NCBI RefSeq assembly: GCF_000382225.1
Contig: NZ_KB907803.1
Coordinates: 156,050-220,049 of the forward strand
Reading direction: 5' to 3'
Length of the DNA stretch: 64,000 bases
From: Hymenobacter aerophilus DSM 13606
Lineage (GTDB): Bacteria > Bacteroidota > Bacteroidia > Cytophagales > Hymenobacteraceae
In this document: piece by piece, positions 1 to 8,158 of the stretch
Numbering within the stretch: the first letter of the stretch is position 1
Layout of the letters: every line of letters starts with the position of its first letter
Translations under genes and position numbers: made by a program
The notes under the pieces: model-generated
Seen by the model: the letters and a program-made list of their open reading frames with translations, nothing else
Databases searched by the model: none
What the model was told of the DNA's origin: nothing

Positions 1-943
1 CGGTGGGCGACTGGGTAGGCAGGGCGAGCAGGCCAATCTGCAGCGTAGCAGGCAAGGGCCGGCGCTCATTGGTCTGGCTGAGGCTGGCCGTAGCATCGAG
101 GCGTATATGCTGGCCTACGCGCTGGTCGAGGGCTGCTCGCAGGGCGTAGCGTTGCAGGCGCGAGTTCAGCAGCACCCCATTTTGGCCCAGGTAATCAGCC
201 CCGGCGTGGTAGCGGGTGCGGGCCGTGCCGCCCTGCAAACCCAGGTGGTGCTGCTGCACGGCGGCCGTGCGCAGCAGCTCGTCCTGCCAGTCAGTGCCCT
301 GGCCGAAAGCGGCCACCTGGGCGGGTGAAAAGCGCGCGGGCTGGCCGTAGCGCTGGGTTACTTCGTTGGCGAGAGTGGCAAATTCCTGAGCATTCAGCAG
401 GTCGTAGTGATAGCGGGTGCGTTGCACGCCGCCGTAGCCTTCGTAGTTCAGGCGCGGCTTGCCCGCCTGACCCCGACGGGTGATGATGTGGATAACACCA
501 TTGACTGCCTGCGAGCCGTACAGCGCAGTTTCGTAAGCCCCTTTGAACACTTCCACATGTTCTATATCCTGCGTAGGAATGCTGAGCAGCGGGTTGGAGT
601 CCAGCTCCAGCGTGTGCTGAAACACGGGCACCCCATCCACCACGTACAGCGGCTGCGCGTTGCCCGAAAGGCTGGCCGCCCCCCGGATGCGCACCACTTC
701 GCCGGTGCCGGGCGCCCCCGAGTAGGGCGTGGCCTGCACCCCGGCCACCTGCCGGAGCTGCTCCTGGAGGGGCAGGAGGGAGGTAAGCAAGTGAGACGAT
801 ACAATAAACTCGTCCTTGATAAAGCCTCTGGTACTATCCGGCACCTGCACGGCCACACGGCGCGGGCTAAGCGTGTCGGGTTGCTGGGCCAGGGCGGGCA
901 GGGCGAGGGGCAACAGGAAACTGAGAGGTAGCAGTCGAACCAT
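1..943 (-). CDS. SusC/RagA-type TonB-dependent outer membrane receptor, N-terminal part (runs off left edge)
   Basis: About 314 residues are visible from an ATG at 943 (complement); the rest lies left of the window. The start gives a signal peptide (MVRLLPLSFLLPLALPALAQ, cut after AQ). A plug domain follows, with VVRIRG, PLYVVDGVPV at about residues 98-107, VEVFKGAYETALYGSQAVNG and IIT. These are hallmarks of the TonB plug in the SusC/RagA family. The following residues alternate in the way expected for barrel strands. No carboxypeptidase-regulatory domain precedes the plug, so it is on the short side for SusC. Family role: TonB-driven import of glycans, peptides or chelates across the outer membrane. 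The substrate cannot be read here and no SusD partner is visible. A -7-like box lies about 30 bases upstream, and it diverges from the E1 fusion gene. Confidence 0.85.
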   Translation of the reverse strand, partial: MVRLLPLSFLLPLALPALAQQPDTLSPRRVAVQVPDSTRGFIKDEFIVSSHLLTSLLPLQEQLRQVAGVQATPYSGAPGTGEVVRIRGAASLSGNAQPLYVVDGVPVFQHTLELDSNPLLSIPTQDIEHVEVFKGAYETALYGSQAVNGVIHIITRRGQAGKPRLNYEGYGGVQRTRYHYDLLNAQEFATLANEVTQRYGQPARFSPAQVAAFGQGTDWQDELLRTAAVQQHHLGLQGGTARTRYHAGADYLGQNGVLLNSRLQRYALRAALDQRVGQHIRLDATASLSQTNERRPLPATLQIGLLALPTQSPT

Positions 944-972
944 AAAATAGGTGGGGCAGGGAAATAGGACTC

Positions 973-980
973 TAAAGGTA
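973..980 (-). promoter_or_regulatory. Putative -7 box for the TonB receptor
   Basis: On the complement this reads TACCTTTA, one base off the Bacteroidota consensus TAnnTTTG, 30 bases before the receptor ATG. No clear -33 TTG is visible. Confidence 0.4.
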
Positions 981-1043
981 GATGTGGAGCCCGCTAGGAT
1001 TTCACAATCGGGCGCTAAATATTTCCCTTCCAACCCAAACCCG

Positions 1044-1051
1044 TACTTTTG
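1044..1051 (+). promoter_or_regulatory. -7 promoter box (TACTTTTG)
   Basis: Exact match to TAnnTTTG, 31 bases before the ATG at 1083. It argues for that start over an in-frame GTG/ATG-like extension further upstream. No recognisable -33 element. Confidence 0.55.
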
Positions 1052-1082
1052 GCTTCCCCCACCCATTACCAGCCGCTTCGCT

Positions 1083-3116
1083 ATGCAATTCGACCGCAAG
1101 GACTACTCCAACGACACCCTGCTGCACCTGTACCGCCACCTGCTCAAGCCCCGGCTGATTGAGGAGAAAATGCTGATTCTGCTGCGTCAGGGCAAGGTCA
1201 GCAAGTGGTTTTCGGGTATCGGGCAGGAGGCCATTTCGGTGGGCAGCACGCTGGCGCTGGAACCCGACGAGTACATTCTGCCCCTGCACCGCAACCTGGG
1301 CGTGTTTACGGGCCGCGATGTGCCGCTGGGCCGGCTGTTTGCGCAGTGGCAGGGCAAGGCCACCGGCTTTACTAAGGGTCGCGACCGAAGCTTCCATTTC
1401 GGCACCAACGAGCACCACATTGTGGGCATGATTTCGCACCTCGGGCCCCAGCTGGCCGTGGCCGGCGGCATTGCCCTGGCCGACGTGCTGGACGAAAAGC
1501 CCCGCGTCACGGTCACGTACAGCGGCGACGGCGGCGCTTCGGAGGGCGACTTCCACGAGGCCCTGAACGTGGCCGCCGTGTGGCAGCTGCCGGTTATCTT
1601 CATCATCGAAAACAACGGCTACGGCCTCAGCACGCCTTCCAACGAGCAGTTCCGCTTCCGCTACTTCGTGGATAAGGGCCCCGCCTACGGCATGGAAGCC
1701 GTGCAGGTCGATGGTAACAACGTGCTCGAAGTGTACGACACGGTGAAGCGCCTCGCCGAAGACCTGCGCCAGAACCCGCGCCCCGTGCTGCTGGAGGCCC
1801 TCACCTTCCGGATGCGCGGCCACGAGGAGGCCAGCGGCACCAAGTACGTGCCCCAGGAACTGTTCACCGAATGGGCCCAGAAAGACCCCGTCGAGAACTA
1901 CGAAAAGTGGCTGCTCGAACAAGGCATCCTCGACGAGCAGGCCCGCATGCGCTACCGCGAAACCATTAAGCGCGAAATCGAAGAGGGCCTGAAAGAAGCC
2001 GACGCCGCCCCCGCGCCCACCCCCGACGCCGCCCGCGAGCTGGCCGATATGTACGCTTCTGTAGAAGTGAGAAGTGAGAAGTTAGAAGTGAGACAATCGG
2101 ATGATGAGAACGAGAATTCATCTGTCTCACCTCTCACTTCTGACCTCTCACTTCTCACCGAAAAACGCTACATCGACGCCATTTCTGATGGGCTGCGGCA
2201 GAGCATGGAGCGGTTTCCGGAGCTGGTGCTGATGGGGCAGGACATTGCCGAGTACGGCGGCGTGTTCAAAATTACTGAGGGTTTTGTGGCCGAGTTCGGC
2301 AAGGGCCGGGTGCGCAACACGCCGCTCTGCGAGTCGGCCATTGTGGGGGCCGGGCTGGGGCTGAGCATCCGGGGCAAGAAGGCCATGGTGGAAATGCAGT
2401 TCGCCGACTTCGTGACCTGCGGCTTCAACCAGATTATCAATAACTTAGCCAAGAGCCATTACCGTTGGGGCCAGAACGCCGACGTGGTGGTGCGCATGCC
2501 CACCGGCGCCGGCTCGGCCGCCGGACCCTTCCACAGCCAGAGCAACGAGGCCTGGTTTACCCATACGCCGGGCCTGAAAGTGGTGTTCCCGAGCAACCCC
2601 GTCGATGCTAAGGGCCTGCTCTGCGCCGCTTTGGCCGACCCCAACCCGGTGCTGTTCTTCGAGCATAAGCTGCTCTACCGCAGCATCTCGGCCCCGGTGC
2701 CCGATGCGTATTACACCACGCCCATCGGCAAGGCCGCGCTGGCCCGCGAAGGCCACGAAATGAGCATCGTCACGTACGGCGCGGGCGTGCACTGGGCCCT
2801 GGCGCTGGCCGAGGAGCTCAACCTCGACTGCGACGTGCTAGACCTGCGCACGCTGCTGCCCTGGGACGAGCAGGCCGTGCGCCGCACCGTGGAAAAAACC
2901 GGCCGCCTCATTCTACTGCACGAAGACACGATGATTGGCGGCCTGGGCGGCGAAATCGGGGCCTGGGTGGCCGAAAACTGCTTCCGCAGTCTCGATGCGC
3001 CCATTATGCGCGTGGCCTCACTCGATACGGCTGTGCCCTTTGCGCCCACGCTGGAGCAGGATTTCCTGCCCCGCCAGCGCCTGCGGGCGGCCGTCGAAAA
3101 AATGCGCAGCTATTGA
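1083..3116 (+). CDS. Branched-chain 2-oxoacid dehydrogenase E1, alpha and beta subunits fused
   Basis: 677 residues. Residues 1-315 form the E1-alpha part: the thiamine diphosphate motif starts GDGGASEGDFHEALN and ends ENNGYGLSTP, and EALTFRMRGHEEASGT follows. Residues from about 360 form E1-beta: EKRYIDAISDGLRQSM, GQDIAEYGGVFKIT, RVRNTPLCESAIVGAGLGL and FFEHKLLYR. The enzyme decarboxylates branched-chain 2-oxoacids and passes the acyl group to a lipoyl E2. Fused alpha/beta E1 proteins are a known Bacteroidota form. The ATG at 1083 follows a good -7 box. The linker, residues 326-360, is rich in S, E, V and R because a palindromic repeat lies in the DNA there. The matching E2 is not in the window. 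Branched-chain substrate is inferred from the family; pyruvate or acetoin remain possible. Confidence 0.88.
   Translation: MQFDRKDYSNDTLLHLYRHLLKPRLIEEKMLILLRQGKVSKWFSGIGQEAISVGSTLALEPDEYILPLHRNLGVFTGRDVPLGRLFAQWQGKATGFTKGRDRSFHFGTNEHHIVGMISHLGPQLAVAGGIALADVLDEKPRVTVTYSGDGGASEGDFHEALNVAAVWQLPVIFIIENNGYGLSTPSNEQFRFRYFVDKGPAYGMEAVQVDGNNVLEVYDTVKRLAEDLRQNPRPVLLEALTFRMRGHEEASGTKYVPQELFTEWAQKDPVENYEKWLLEQGILDEQARMRYRETIKREIEEGLKEADAAPAPTPDAARELADMYASVEVRSEKLEVRQSDDENENSSVSPLTSDLSLLTEKRYIDAISDGLRQSMERFPELVLMGQDIAEYGGVFKITEGFVAEFGKGRVRNTPLCESAIVGAGLGLSIRGKKAMVEMQFADFVTCGFNQIINNLAKSHYRWGQNADVVVRMPTGAGSAAGPFHSQSNEAWFTHTPGLKVVFPSNPVDAKGLLCAALADPNPVLFFEHKLLYRSISAPVPDAYYTTPIGKAALAREGHEMSIVTYGAGVHWALALAEELNLDCDVLDLRTLLPWDEQAVRRTVEKTGRLILLHEDTMIGGLGGEIGAWVAENCFRSLDAPIMRVASLDTAVPFAPTLEQDFLPRQRLRAAVEKMRSY
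2061..2160. repeat. Palindromic repeat inside the E1 alpha-beta linker
   Basis: The left arm is built from GAAGTGAGAAGTGAGAAG units and the right arm from CTCACTTCTGACCTCTCAC units, about 37 bases each around a 24-base AT-rich centre. The arms are near-complementary. Length and phase keep the frame open. The unit style matches outer arms of intergenic repeats elsewhere in this window (e.g. 17490-17656). Confidence 0.75.
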
Positions 3117-3460
3117 TGTTCAACCCCATGAAGGCTTCTTTCCTGCCGGGCCGCTGGCTAGCGGTGCTGGGGCTGGCAGCGGCCTCGCTGCTGGCCCCCG
3201 CCTGCCAGCGCCACCCCTACCGCATCCCCGACCCCACGGCGCCGCCCCAGCCCATCGTGCAGCGCAACCGCAAGCCCGCCAACGAGTCGGCCGACGGGCG
3301 GGCGCTGGACGTGGAGCGCGAGGCCGTGCGCACCAAAAAGAACGTGCTCGATAAAAAAACCGGGCTGGTGAAAAAGCCCAAGTACGAGCGGCGGCGGCTG
3401 AAGCGCAAAACCGGCGGCGCCCGCAAGTTTCTGGGCATCACGCTGCCCTTTCAGAAGTAG
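3116..3460 (+). CDS. Small basic lipoprotein or secreted protein, unknown function
   Basis: 114 residues from the ATG at 3116, which overlaps the stop of the E1 fusion by one base (TGATG). An in-frame ATG at 3128 gives a more usual signal-peptide start (MKASFLPGRWLAVLGLAAAS). A possible lipobox, LAPAC, follows. The mature part is Pro-rich, then strongly basic (KKPKYERRRLKRKTGGARK). I do not recognise a family. The overlap suggests co-transcription with the E1 gene. Function unknown; the basic tail could bind an acidic surface or nucleic acid, but this is only a guess. Confidence 0.6.
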   Translation: MFNPMKASFLPGRWLAVLGLAAASLLAPACQRHPYRIPDPTAPPQPIVQRNRKPANESADGRALDVEREAVRTKKNVLDKKTGLVKKPKYERRRLKRKTGGARKFLGITLPFQK

Positions 3461-3560
3461 CCGAGGCCGGCCGCGCCGCTCGCGCCCGGCATTACGCCCG
3501 GAATGCGTAGCTTACCAATAATCGGCCCCGCGGCCGCTTCTTCTCTTTTGCTCTATCCCT

Positions 3561-3896
3561 ATGCGTTATCTGTTGATTGGGGCCCTGCTGCTGGCCCTGG
3601 CTGCCCCCGAGGCCCGGGCCCAGCTCGAGTACAGCAGCCCGGCCGCCCAGCGCAAAGCCAGCCGCCAGGCCCTGCGCGATGCCCGCAAAGTAGAGGCGCG
3701 CTACAAGGAGTCGCACCTGACGGTGCGCAAAAAGGAGTTGCGCATGCAGGCCGCCGGCCGCCTGGCCGCGCTGCCGCCGCCCGCCGACCAGCCCGACTAC
3801 AAGTTCGGCCGCGACGGCACGCCGCGCGTAAGCGAACCATCGAAGGTGCATTTTCGTCTTCGTCGTAAGAAGCCCAACGCGGCGCCGGTGCAGTAG
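3561..3896 (+). CDS. Small secreted basic protein, unknown function
   Basis: 111 residues. The start MRYLLIGALLLALAAPEARA is a clear signal peptide ending ARAQ. The mature part is helical and basic (RKASRQALRDARKVEARYK, then VRKKELRMQ). It ends FRLRRKKPNAAPVQ. It resembles the preceding gene in size and basic character but not in alignable sequence. It sits in a plus-strand run with that gene and ytxJ. No family recognised. Confidence 0.6.
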   Translation: MRYLLIGALLLALAAPEARAQLEYSSPAAQRKASRQALRDARKVEARYKESHLTVRKKELRMQAAGRLAALPPPADQPDYKFGRDGTPRVSEPSKVHFRLRRKKPNAAPVQ

Positions 3897-3929
3897 CGCC
3901 GGTTTTCCCTCTGCTTTTACTTTCCTTCT

Positions 3930-4271
3930 ATGACCCCCTGGCAACCCCTCACCCAAGCCGACCAGCTTCTCGAAATCGTCCGCGAATCGGCCGAGCAGCC
4001 GGTACTCGTTTTCAAGCACAGCACTACCTGCTCCATCAGCGCCATGGTCAAGAGCAAGATTGAGCGGCAGTGGGCCGATGCCGGCCTCGACGATACCAAG
4101 CTCTACTACCTCGATTTGCTCAGCTACCGCCCCATTTCGCAGGAGCTGGCCCAGAAATTCCGCGTGCAACACGAGTCGCCCCAGCTGCTGCTCATCCAGG
4201 ACGGCGAGTGCACCTACCACGCCTCGCACAACGGCATCCGCCTGAGCGACGTGAAGGGAAAGGTGAAATAG
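3930..4271 (+). CDS. ytxJ: Bacillithiol-system redox protein YtxJ
   Basis: 113 residues with a thioredoxin-like fold pattern: strand PVLVFKHSTTCSIS, helix, strand KLYYLDLLSYRPIS, then ESPQLLLIQDG and a C-terminal helix. The single active-site cysteine in the TCSIS motif is typical of YtxJ (PF11009), a monothiol bacilliredoxin-like protein. Family members reduce or guard bacillithiolated proteins, and many Bacteroidota make bacillithiol. The OsmC-type protein that follows, convergent, also deals with thiol or peroxide stress. Length fits the family. Function is inferred from the family. Confidence 0.85.
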   Translation: MTPWQPLTQADQLLEIVRESAEQPVLVFKHSTTCSISAMVKSKIERQWADAGLDDTKLYYLDLLSYRPISQELAQKFRVQHESPQLLLIQDGECTYHASHNGIRLSDVKGKVK

Positions 4272-4430
4272 TGAGATGGTGAGAAAAGAACTGTCATTCT
4301 GAGCGAAGCCGGAGGCGAAGTCGAAGAATCTCGCGTGCCACAGTAATTCCTGACGACAGAGTTACCATTGCCCGCGAGATTCTTCGCTCCGCTCAGAATG
4401 ACCGTGCTTTTATCACCACCTCACTACTCA
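4263..4430. repeat. Nested palindromic repeat, TCATTCTGAGC type
   Basis: Outer arms: GTGAAATAGTGAGATGGTGAG (4263-4283; 20 shown at most as GTGAAATAGTGAGATGG) against TATCACCACCTCACTACTCA. Core arms: GTCATTCTGAGCGAAG...GAATCTCGCG (4293-4335) against CGCGAGATTCTTCGCTCC...CAGAATGAC (4373-4402). It lies between convergent ytxJ and the OsmC gene, overlaps the OsmC stop, and could end transcription from both sides. Confidence 0.8.
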
Positions 4431-4828
4431 TATAAAAACTGAACCTGCTGCTTTATTTCGGGGTTCAGGCTAAGCGCTACCGGGCAGGTTTTGGCGGCCC
4501 GCTCCAGCAGGTCGCGCTCCTTTTGGGGCAGGGCGGCCGGCAGGCGGAACGTCAGGTCAATCTGGCCGATGCGGCGCGGGTCGCTGAGCATGTGCTTGGT
4601 GGTATCCCAGGTGGTGCTGGTCAGGTCGAGGCTGTGGCGCTCGGCCACGATGCCCATAATGGTCATCATGCACGAGCCCAGGGCCGCGCAAACCAGGTCG
4701 GTGGGCGAAAACGCTTCGCCCCGGCCCTGGTTGTCGGTGGGGGCATCGGTCAGGATGGAATTGCCCGAGCCGGCGTGGGTGGCCTCGGTGCGCAGCTGGC
4801 CGGCGTAGCGGGCGGTGATAGTGCTCAT
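4424..4828 (-). CDS. OsmC family protein
   Basis: 134 residues. OsmC signatures: FSPTDLVCAALGSCMMTIMG with the first cysteine in GSC, and the second in AAKTCPVALSLNP near the end. These two cysteines form the peroxidatic/resolving pair of OsmC/Ohr proteins, which reduce organic hydroperoxides in the cytoplasm. The spacing and the LNP ending fit the OsmC/YhfA side rather than strict Ohr. The start MSTITARYAGQLRTEATH is standard. It is divergent from the gene at 4931 and convergent with ytxJ. Confidence 0.85.
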   Translation of the reverse strand: MSTITARYAGQLRTEATHAGSGNSILTDAPTDNQGRGEAFSPTDLVCAALGSCMMTIMGIVAERHSLDLTSTTWDTTKHMLSDPRRIGQIDLTFRLPAALPQKERDLLERAAKTCPVALSLNPEIKQQVQFLYE

Positions 4829-4869
4829 AAGAAACAGGTAAACAGGCGAAGTATGCGGGCGAATTTACG

Positions 4870-4877
4870 TACTTTCG
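4870..4877 (+). promoter_or_regulatory. Putative -7 box (TACTTTCG)
   Basis: Variant of the -7 element also seen before the hybrid kinase. It lies 53 bases before the ATG at 4931. Confidence 0.4.
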
Positions 4878-4930
4878 GAGGGGTTGGCGGTCAGCGCCCG
4901 CCGGCGCTGTCGTTTTCTACCCGACCATTT

Positions 4931-5815
4931 ATGCATCTTCGAACTGTACGCACCGCGGCTTACCTGGGCGGCGGCCTGTTGCTGGCCTTGTTAACTGCTC
5001 CGCGGGCTCAGGCGCAGGACCGGCCGCAGGCTCGCCCTGCAACCCAGCCCCGCACGCCGGACCAATCCCGCGCTTCAAACGAGCCTCGCTCCCAGGTCCA
5101 GCGCAAACCGGCCCGGCCGGGCATCAGCAGCGACCAGCCGTCTTACCGCAAAGAGTTCACCTACGGCATCAACTTCAACACCCGGGGCGGGCTGATTGGT
5201 GGCGTTTCGGTGCGCTCTACCCGCTTGCTTACTCAGGACTGGGCGCGTTTCTGGAGCATTGAGGCGGTGGAAATCAAGCACCCCAAGGAAAGCAAGCAGG
5301 TAACTGAGTACGGCGGCACGTATGTGCGGGGCAAAACCAACTACCTTTTCGCCCTGCGCCCCTCGTTTGGCGTGCAGCGCGTGGTTTTCCGGAAAGCCCC
5401 CGAAGCGGGCGTGCAGGTGAATGCGCTGCTGAGCGGCGGCCCCTCCATTGGCCTGCTGATGCCCTACTACATCGGTTACAACTACGCCGACCGGCAGTCT
5501 GGGGTGCTGGATGTGCGCAACGAGCAGTACGACCCCGCCAAGCACGGCGAGTCGGGTATCTACGACCGGGCCCCGCTTTTTTCGGGCGCCGGCGACACCA
5601 AGCCCATTATCGGGGCCCACGTGCGCGGCGGGCTTGACTTTGAGTTTGGCCGCTACCGCGACGCCGTGGCCGGTGCCGAAGTGGGCGTGTTGCTCGAAGC
5701 GTATACCAAGACGCCCATCATCATCCGCAACTCGGTGCTGACGCCTGACAAGTCCATCAACGACCAGTTTCTGCCCTCGGTGTACCTGACGATTTATCTG
5801 GGCAACCGCAACTAA
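4931..5815 (+). CDS. Probable outer membrane or periplasmic beta-rich protein, unknown function
   Basis: 294 residues from the ATG at 4931. The signal peptide ends PRAQAQ. A Pro/Arg/Gln-rich low-complexity stretch (about 26-75) follows. The remainder is rich in aromatic alternating strands ([55 protein letters not shown]) and ends [12 protein letters not shown] final aromatic/aliphatic strand of this kind is common in outer membrane barrels. I do not recognise a named family. It is a single gene, ended by a strong hairpin at 5840-5890. Confidence 0.7.
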   Translation: MHLRTVRTAAYLGGGLLLALLTAPRAQAQDRPQARPATQPRTPDQSRASNEPRSQVQRKPARPGISSDQPSYRKEFTYGINFNTRGGLIGGVSVRSTRLLTQDWARFWSIEAVEIKHPKESKQVTEYGGTYVRGKTNYLFALRPSFGVQRVVFRKAPEAGVQVNALLSGGPSIGLLMPYYIGYNYADRQSGVLDVRNEQYDPAKHGESGIYDRAPLFSGAGDTKPIIGAHVRGGLDFEFGRYRDAVAGAEVGVLLEAYTKTPIIIRNSVLTPDKSINDQFLPSVYLTIYLGNRN

Positions 5816-5839
5816 CAGGGCCGTCGCAGGGGTTTCGGC

Positions 5840-5890
5840 AAGCATAAGGGCTGAAAGACAAAACAACCCGGTCTTTCAGCCCTTATGCTT
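5840..5890. terminator. Perfect 19-base inverted repeat, probable terminator
   Basis: Arms AAGCATAAGGGCTGAAAGA and TCTTTCAGCCCTTATGCTT match perfectly around a 13-base loop, 25 bases after the gene at 4931. A run rich in T follows. Confidence 0.7.
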
Positions 5891-5927
5891 TTACCATTTC
5901 CTGCTTCTCCACTCCCCCCAATCCTCG

Positions 5928-5935
5928 TACCTTTG
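5928..5935 (+). promoter_or_regulatory. -7 promoter box (TACCTTTG) abutting the lipA start
   Basis: Exact TAnnTTTG with only four bases (TGCC) between it and the lipA ATG. Transcription would begin close to the ATG itself, so the mRNA may be leaderless. Confidence 0.65.
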
Positions 5936-5939
5936 TGCC

Positions 5940-6845
5940 ATGGATGATTTGTTGCTGACTCTGCCCATTATTCAGCCCCAGGCGGCTGCCCCGGCCAAGC
6001 CCCGCAAGCCCGACTGGCTGCGCGTGAAACTGCCGGTCGGCCCGGCCTACGCCAACGTGCGCCGCCTCGTCGACGAGCACAAGCTGCACACCATCTGCGA
6101 GAGCGGCAACTGCCCCAACATGGGCGAGTGCTGGGGCGCGGGCACGGCTACGTTCATGATTCTGGGCAACATCTGCACCCGCTCGTGCTCGTTCTGCGCC
6201 GTGGCCACCGGCCGCCCTTCCGAGCTAGACCTCGACGAGCCCCGCCGCGTAGCCGAGGCCATTCAGCTCATGGGCGTCAAGCACGCGGTGCTCACCAGCG
6301 TCAACCGCGACGAGCTGAAGGACCGCGGGGCCAGCGTGTGGTACGAAACCGTGGTGCAGACCAAGCAGCTCAGCCCCAGCACCACCATCGAAACCCTGAT
6401 TCCGGACGTGAAGGCCAACTGGGCCGCGCTCGATACCATGATTGCCGGCGGCCAGGAAGTGGTGTCGCACAACATGGAAACGGTGGGCAGCCTCTACCGC
6501 CTCGTTCGCCCCCAGGCCAAGTACGACCGCAGCCTGGAGCAGATCCGGCGCACCAAGGACGCTGGTAAGCGTACCAAGTCGGGCATTATGCTGGGCCTGG
6601 GCGAAACCAAGGATGAGATGTACCAGGCCATGGACGACCTCGTGGCCCACGGCCTCGACATCCTCACGCTAGGCCAGTACCTGCAGCCTACCAAGCGCCA
6701 CATCGAGGTGGCCGAGTTCATCCACCCCGACCTGTTTGCCCACTACCGCGAGGAAGGGCTGCGCCGGGGCCTCAAGTACGTAGAAAGCGGCCCGCTGGTG
6801 CGCTCCAGCTACCACGCCGAGCGCCACGTGAACGTGCCCATCTAA
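5940..6845 (+). CDS. lipA: Lipoyl synthase
   Basis: 301 residues, normal for LipA. It inserts two sulfurs into octanoyl groups on lipoyl domains by radical SAM chemistry. Three signatures are visible: the auxiliary cluster motif [12 protein letters not shown], the radical SAM motif CTRSCSFC, and the C-terminal RSSY motif ([11 protein letters not shown]) whose serine caps the auxiliary cluster. GLGETKDEM and [13 protein letters not shown] are also conserved. Its clients in this window are the lipoyl domains of the E2 at 50942. A -7 box lies four bases before the ATG, and a terminator follows at 6871. No lipB is adjacent. Confidence 0.97.
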   Translation: MDDLLLTLPIIQPQAAAPAKPRKPDWLRVKLPVGPAYANVRRLVDEHKLHTICESGNCPNMGECWGAGTATFMILGNICTRSCSFCAVATGRPSELDLDEPRRVAEAIQLMGVKHAVLTSVNRDELKDRGASVWYETVVQTKQLSPSTTIETLIPDVKANWAALDTMIAGGQEVVSHNMETVGSLYRLVRPQAKYDRSLEQIRRTKDAGKRTKSGIMLGLGETKDEMYQAMDDLVAHGLDILTLGQYLQPTKRHIEVAEFIHPDLFAHYREEGLRRGLKYVESGPLVRSSYHAERHVNVPI

Positions 6846-6870
6846 GCCGGGCTGCTAATCCGCAAAAGCT

Positions 6871-6910
6871 AAAAAAAGCCCGCTCTTCGTTTTGAAGAGC
6901 GGGCTTTTTG
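6871..6910. terminator. Bidirectional intrinsic terminator after lipA
   Basis: AAAAAGCCCGCTCTTC, loop GTTTT, GAAGAGCGGGCTTTTT. The stem has A and T tails on both sides and serves convergent lipA and the DUF4136 gene. Confidence 0.9.
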
Positions 6911-6934
6911 TTATTTGAAAGCTGGGCCGCCAGC

Positions 6935-7567
6935 TTACTCGCGGTAGGCCTGCGAGCTGGTGGGGCGGCCATCCTGGGGCGGGTAGTTGCCCAGAATGCT
7001 GGTGACGATGCGCTGCACCTCGGCTTCCGAGATGGTTTGGTTGTCTACCTGCGCCTGGCCCTGGCCGCGCCAGGCCAGTTCCTTGCGGCTGGCATCCACG
7101 AAGTCGAGAATGAGCGTGCCGGCCTTGTACTCGGTTACGTAGCCGCGGTTGTAGAGGCTGCCGTAGCCGTAGCCATAGCCGTAGTAGGGGTAGCCGTAGG
7201 GGCCGTAGGGCGAGCCCACGGCGCGCTGCTTGTCCTCGACGCGGGCACTGTAGGCCACAAACACATCGGGGTTAGCCGAGGCCTCCACCATCGTCAGGCC
7301 CTTGGAGCCCAGCTGTTGCTCGACGGCCGTGCGAATGCGCTTATCCAGGAACGACTCGTAGCCCTGGGCCGGGCCGCCCTCGGTGTCGGAGCGCTGCTGC
7401 GGGTACCAGGCCCAGGTGCGGTAGGCGCGGAAATTGACGGAATGGTCGTAATCGGAGGTGACGCCCACGCGGGCAGTCGTAGTGCAGCTGGTAGCGCCCA
7501 GCAGCAAACTCAGGCCCAGCACCGAGTAGGCGAGCGGGCGGAGCAGAAAACGGGAAATGCGGTTCAT
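6935..7567 (-). CDS. DUF4136 lipoprotein
   Basis: 210 residues. N-terminal lipoprotein signal with lipobox ending GATSC (cysteine near residue 28). The mature part follows the DUF4136 pattern: DYDHSVNFRAYRTWAW near the start, FLDKRIRTAVEQQLGSKGL, then PDVFVAYSARVEDK, a Tyr/Gly-rich loop (about 115-140), TLILDFVDASRKELAWRGQ and a closing helix with ILGNYPP. The family is widespread in Bacteroidota envelopes; its function is unknown. It is convergent with lipA and appears single. Confidence 0.85.
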   Translation of the reverse strand: MNRISRFLLRPLAYSVLGLSLLLGATSCTTTARVGVTSDYDHSVNFRAYRTWAWYPQQRSDTEGGPAQGYESFLDKRIRTAVEQQLGSKGLTMVEASANPDVFVAYSARVEDKQRAVGSPYGPYGYPYYGYGYGYGSLYNRGYVTEYKAGTLILDFVDASRKELAWRGQGQAQVDNQTISEAEVQRIVTSILGNYPPQDGRPTSSQAYRE

Positions 7568-7779
7568 AAACGAATAAAATTCAGTGAGTAGAATCCGGCC
7601 GGCGGGTTCGGGAAAGCCCGGCGGCCGGGTTGCTTAAACAACAGCTGCAGCCGGCCGCACGTTCCCGCGCGGCCGCCAGCACCAGCGGAGCCCGGCAATA
7701 GATTAAACGCCGGAATTTGCCCCACGATTATAATTGTGGTTATCTTTTGTCGAAATTGTCATTTCCTGACCGTACTCCT

Positions 7780-8076
7780 ATGAAGAAAACTGTACTCTAC
7801 TTTGGTGCCCTGGCCCTGTTTACCGCGTCCTGCAGCTCGGCGCGCGACGATTCCCGCTCGCGCCACCCCGATTCCAAGCCCGTAGAGCATACGTCGGTGG
7901 TCGAGTGCATCCTTTACGACGGCATGACCAAAACCTCCAAGCAGCTGACCACCCTCAATGCCGGTAGTCAGGTGCAGGTGATGGATACGGTAAGCGCCTA
8001 TTTCGTGAAGGTGCGCGTAACGGCCGACGGCAAGACGGAAACCGGCTACATGTACCGCACCTGCTTCGGTAAATAA
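7780..8076 (+). CDS. Small lipoprotein with SH3-like region
   Basis: 98 residues from ATG 7780. Lipoprotein signal MKKTVLYFGALALFTASC with lipobox TASC. A short polar linker is followed by about 60 residues with the look of a bacterial SH3 fold (VVECILYDGMTKTSKQL, LNAGSQVQVMDTVSAYFVKV, then TGYMYRTCFGK). Such domains usually bind peptidoglycan or envelope proteins. Two cysteines in the mature part could pair. The SH3 assignment is by pattern and is tentative. It precedes the hybrid kinase on the same strand, with 82 bases between. Confidence 0.65.
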   Translation: MKKTVLYFGALALFTASCSSARDDSRSRHPDSKPVEHTSVVECILYDGMTKTSKQLTTLNAGSQVQVMDTVSAYFVKVRVTADGKTETGYMYRTCFGK

Positions 8077-8146
8077 CCCTTCGGCCGGCTCGTGGGCAAC
8101 CGGCCGGTGCGGCCGGGTGGCCAACCGGGCATAGCGCCGGGGGCTG

Positions 8147-8154
8147 TACTTTCG
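8147..8154 (+). promoter_or_regulatory. Putative -7 box (TACTTTCG) abutting the kinase start
   Basis: Followed by TGCC and the ATG, the same layout as lipA (box, TGCC, ATGG). Suggests a leaderless or nearly leaderless mRNA. Confidence 0.5.
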
Positions 8155-8158
8155 TGCC

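Noticed and set aside
1002..1922. Long open frame on the complement of the E1-alpha gene (306 codons)
   Set aside because: It is the antisense of a clear enzyme gene; the protein is His/Val/Gly-rich without motifs, as expected in high-GC DNA.
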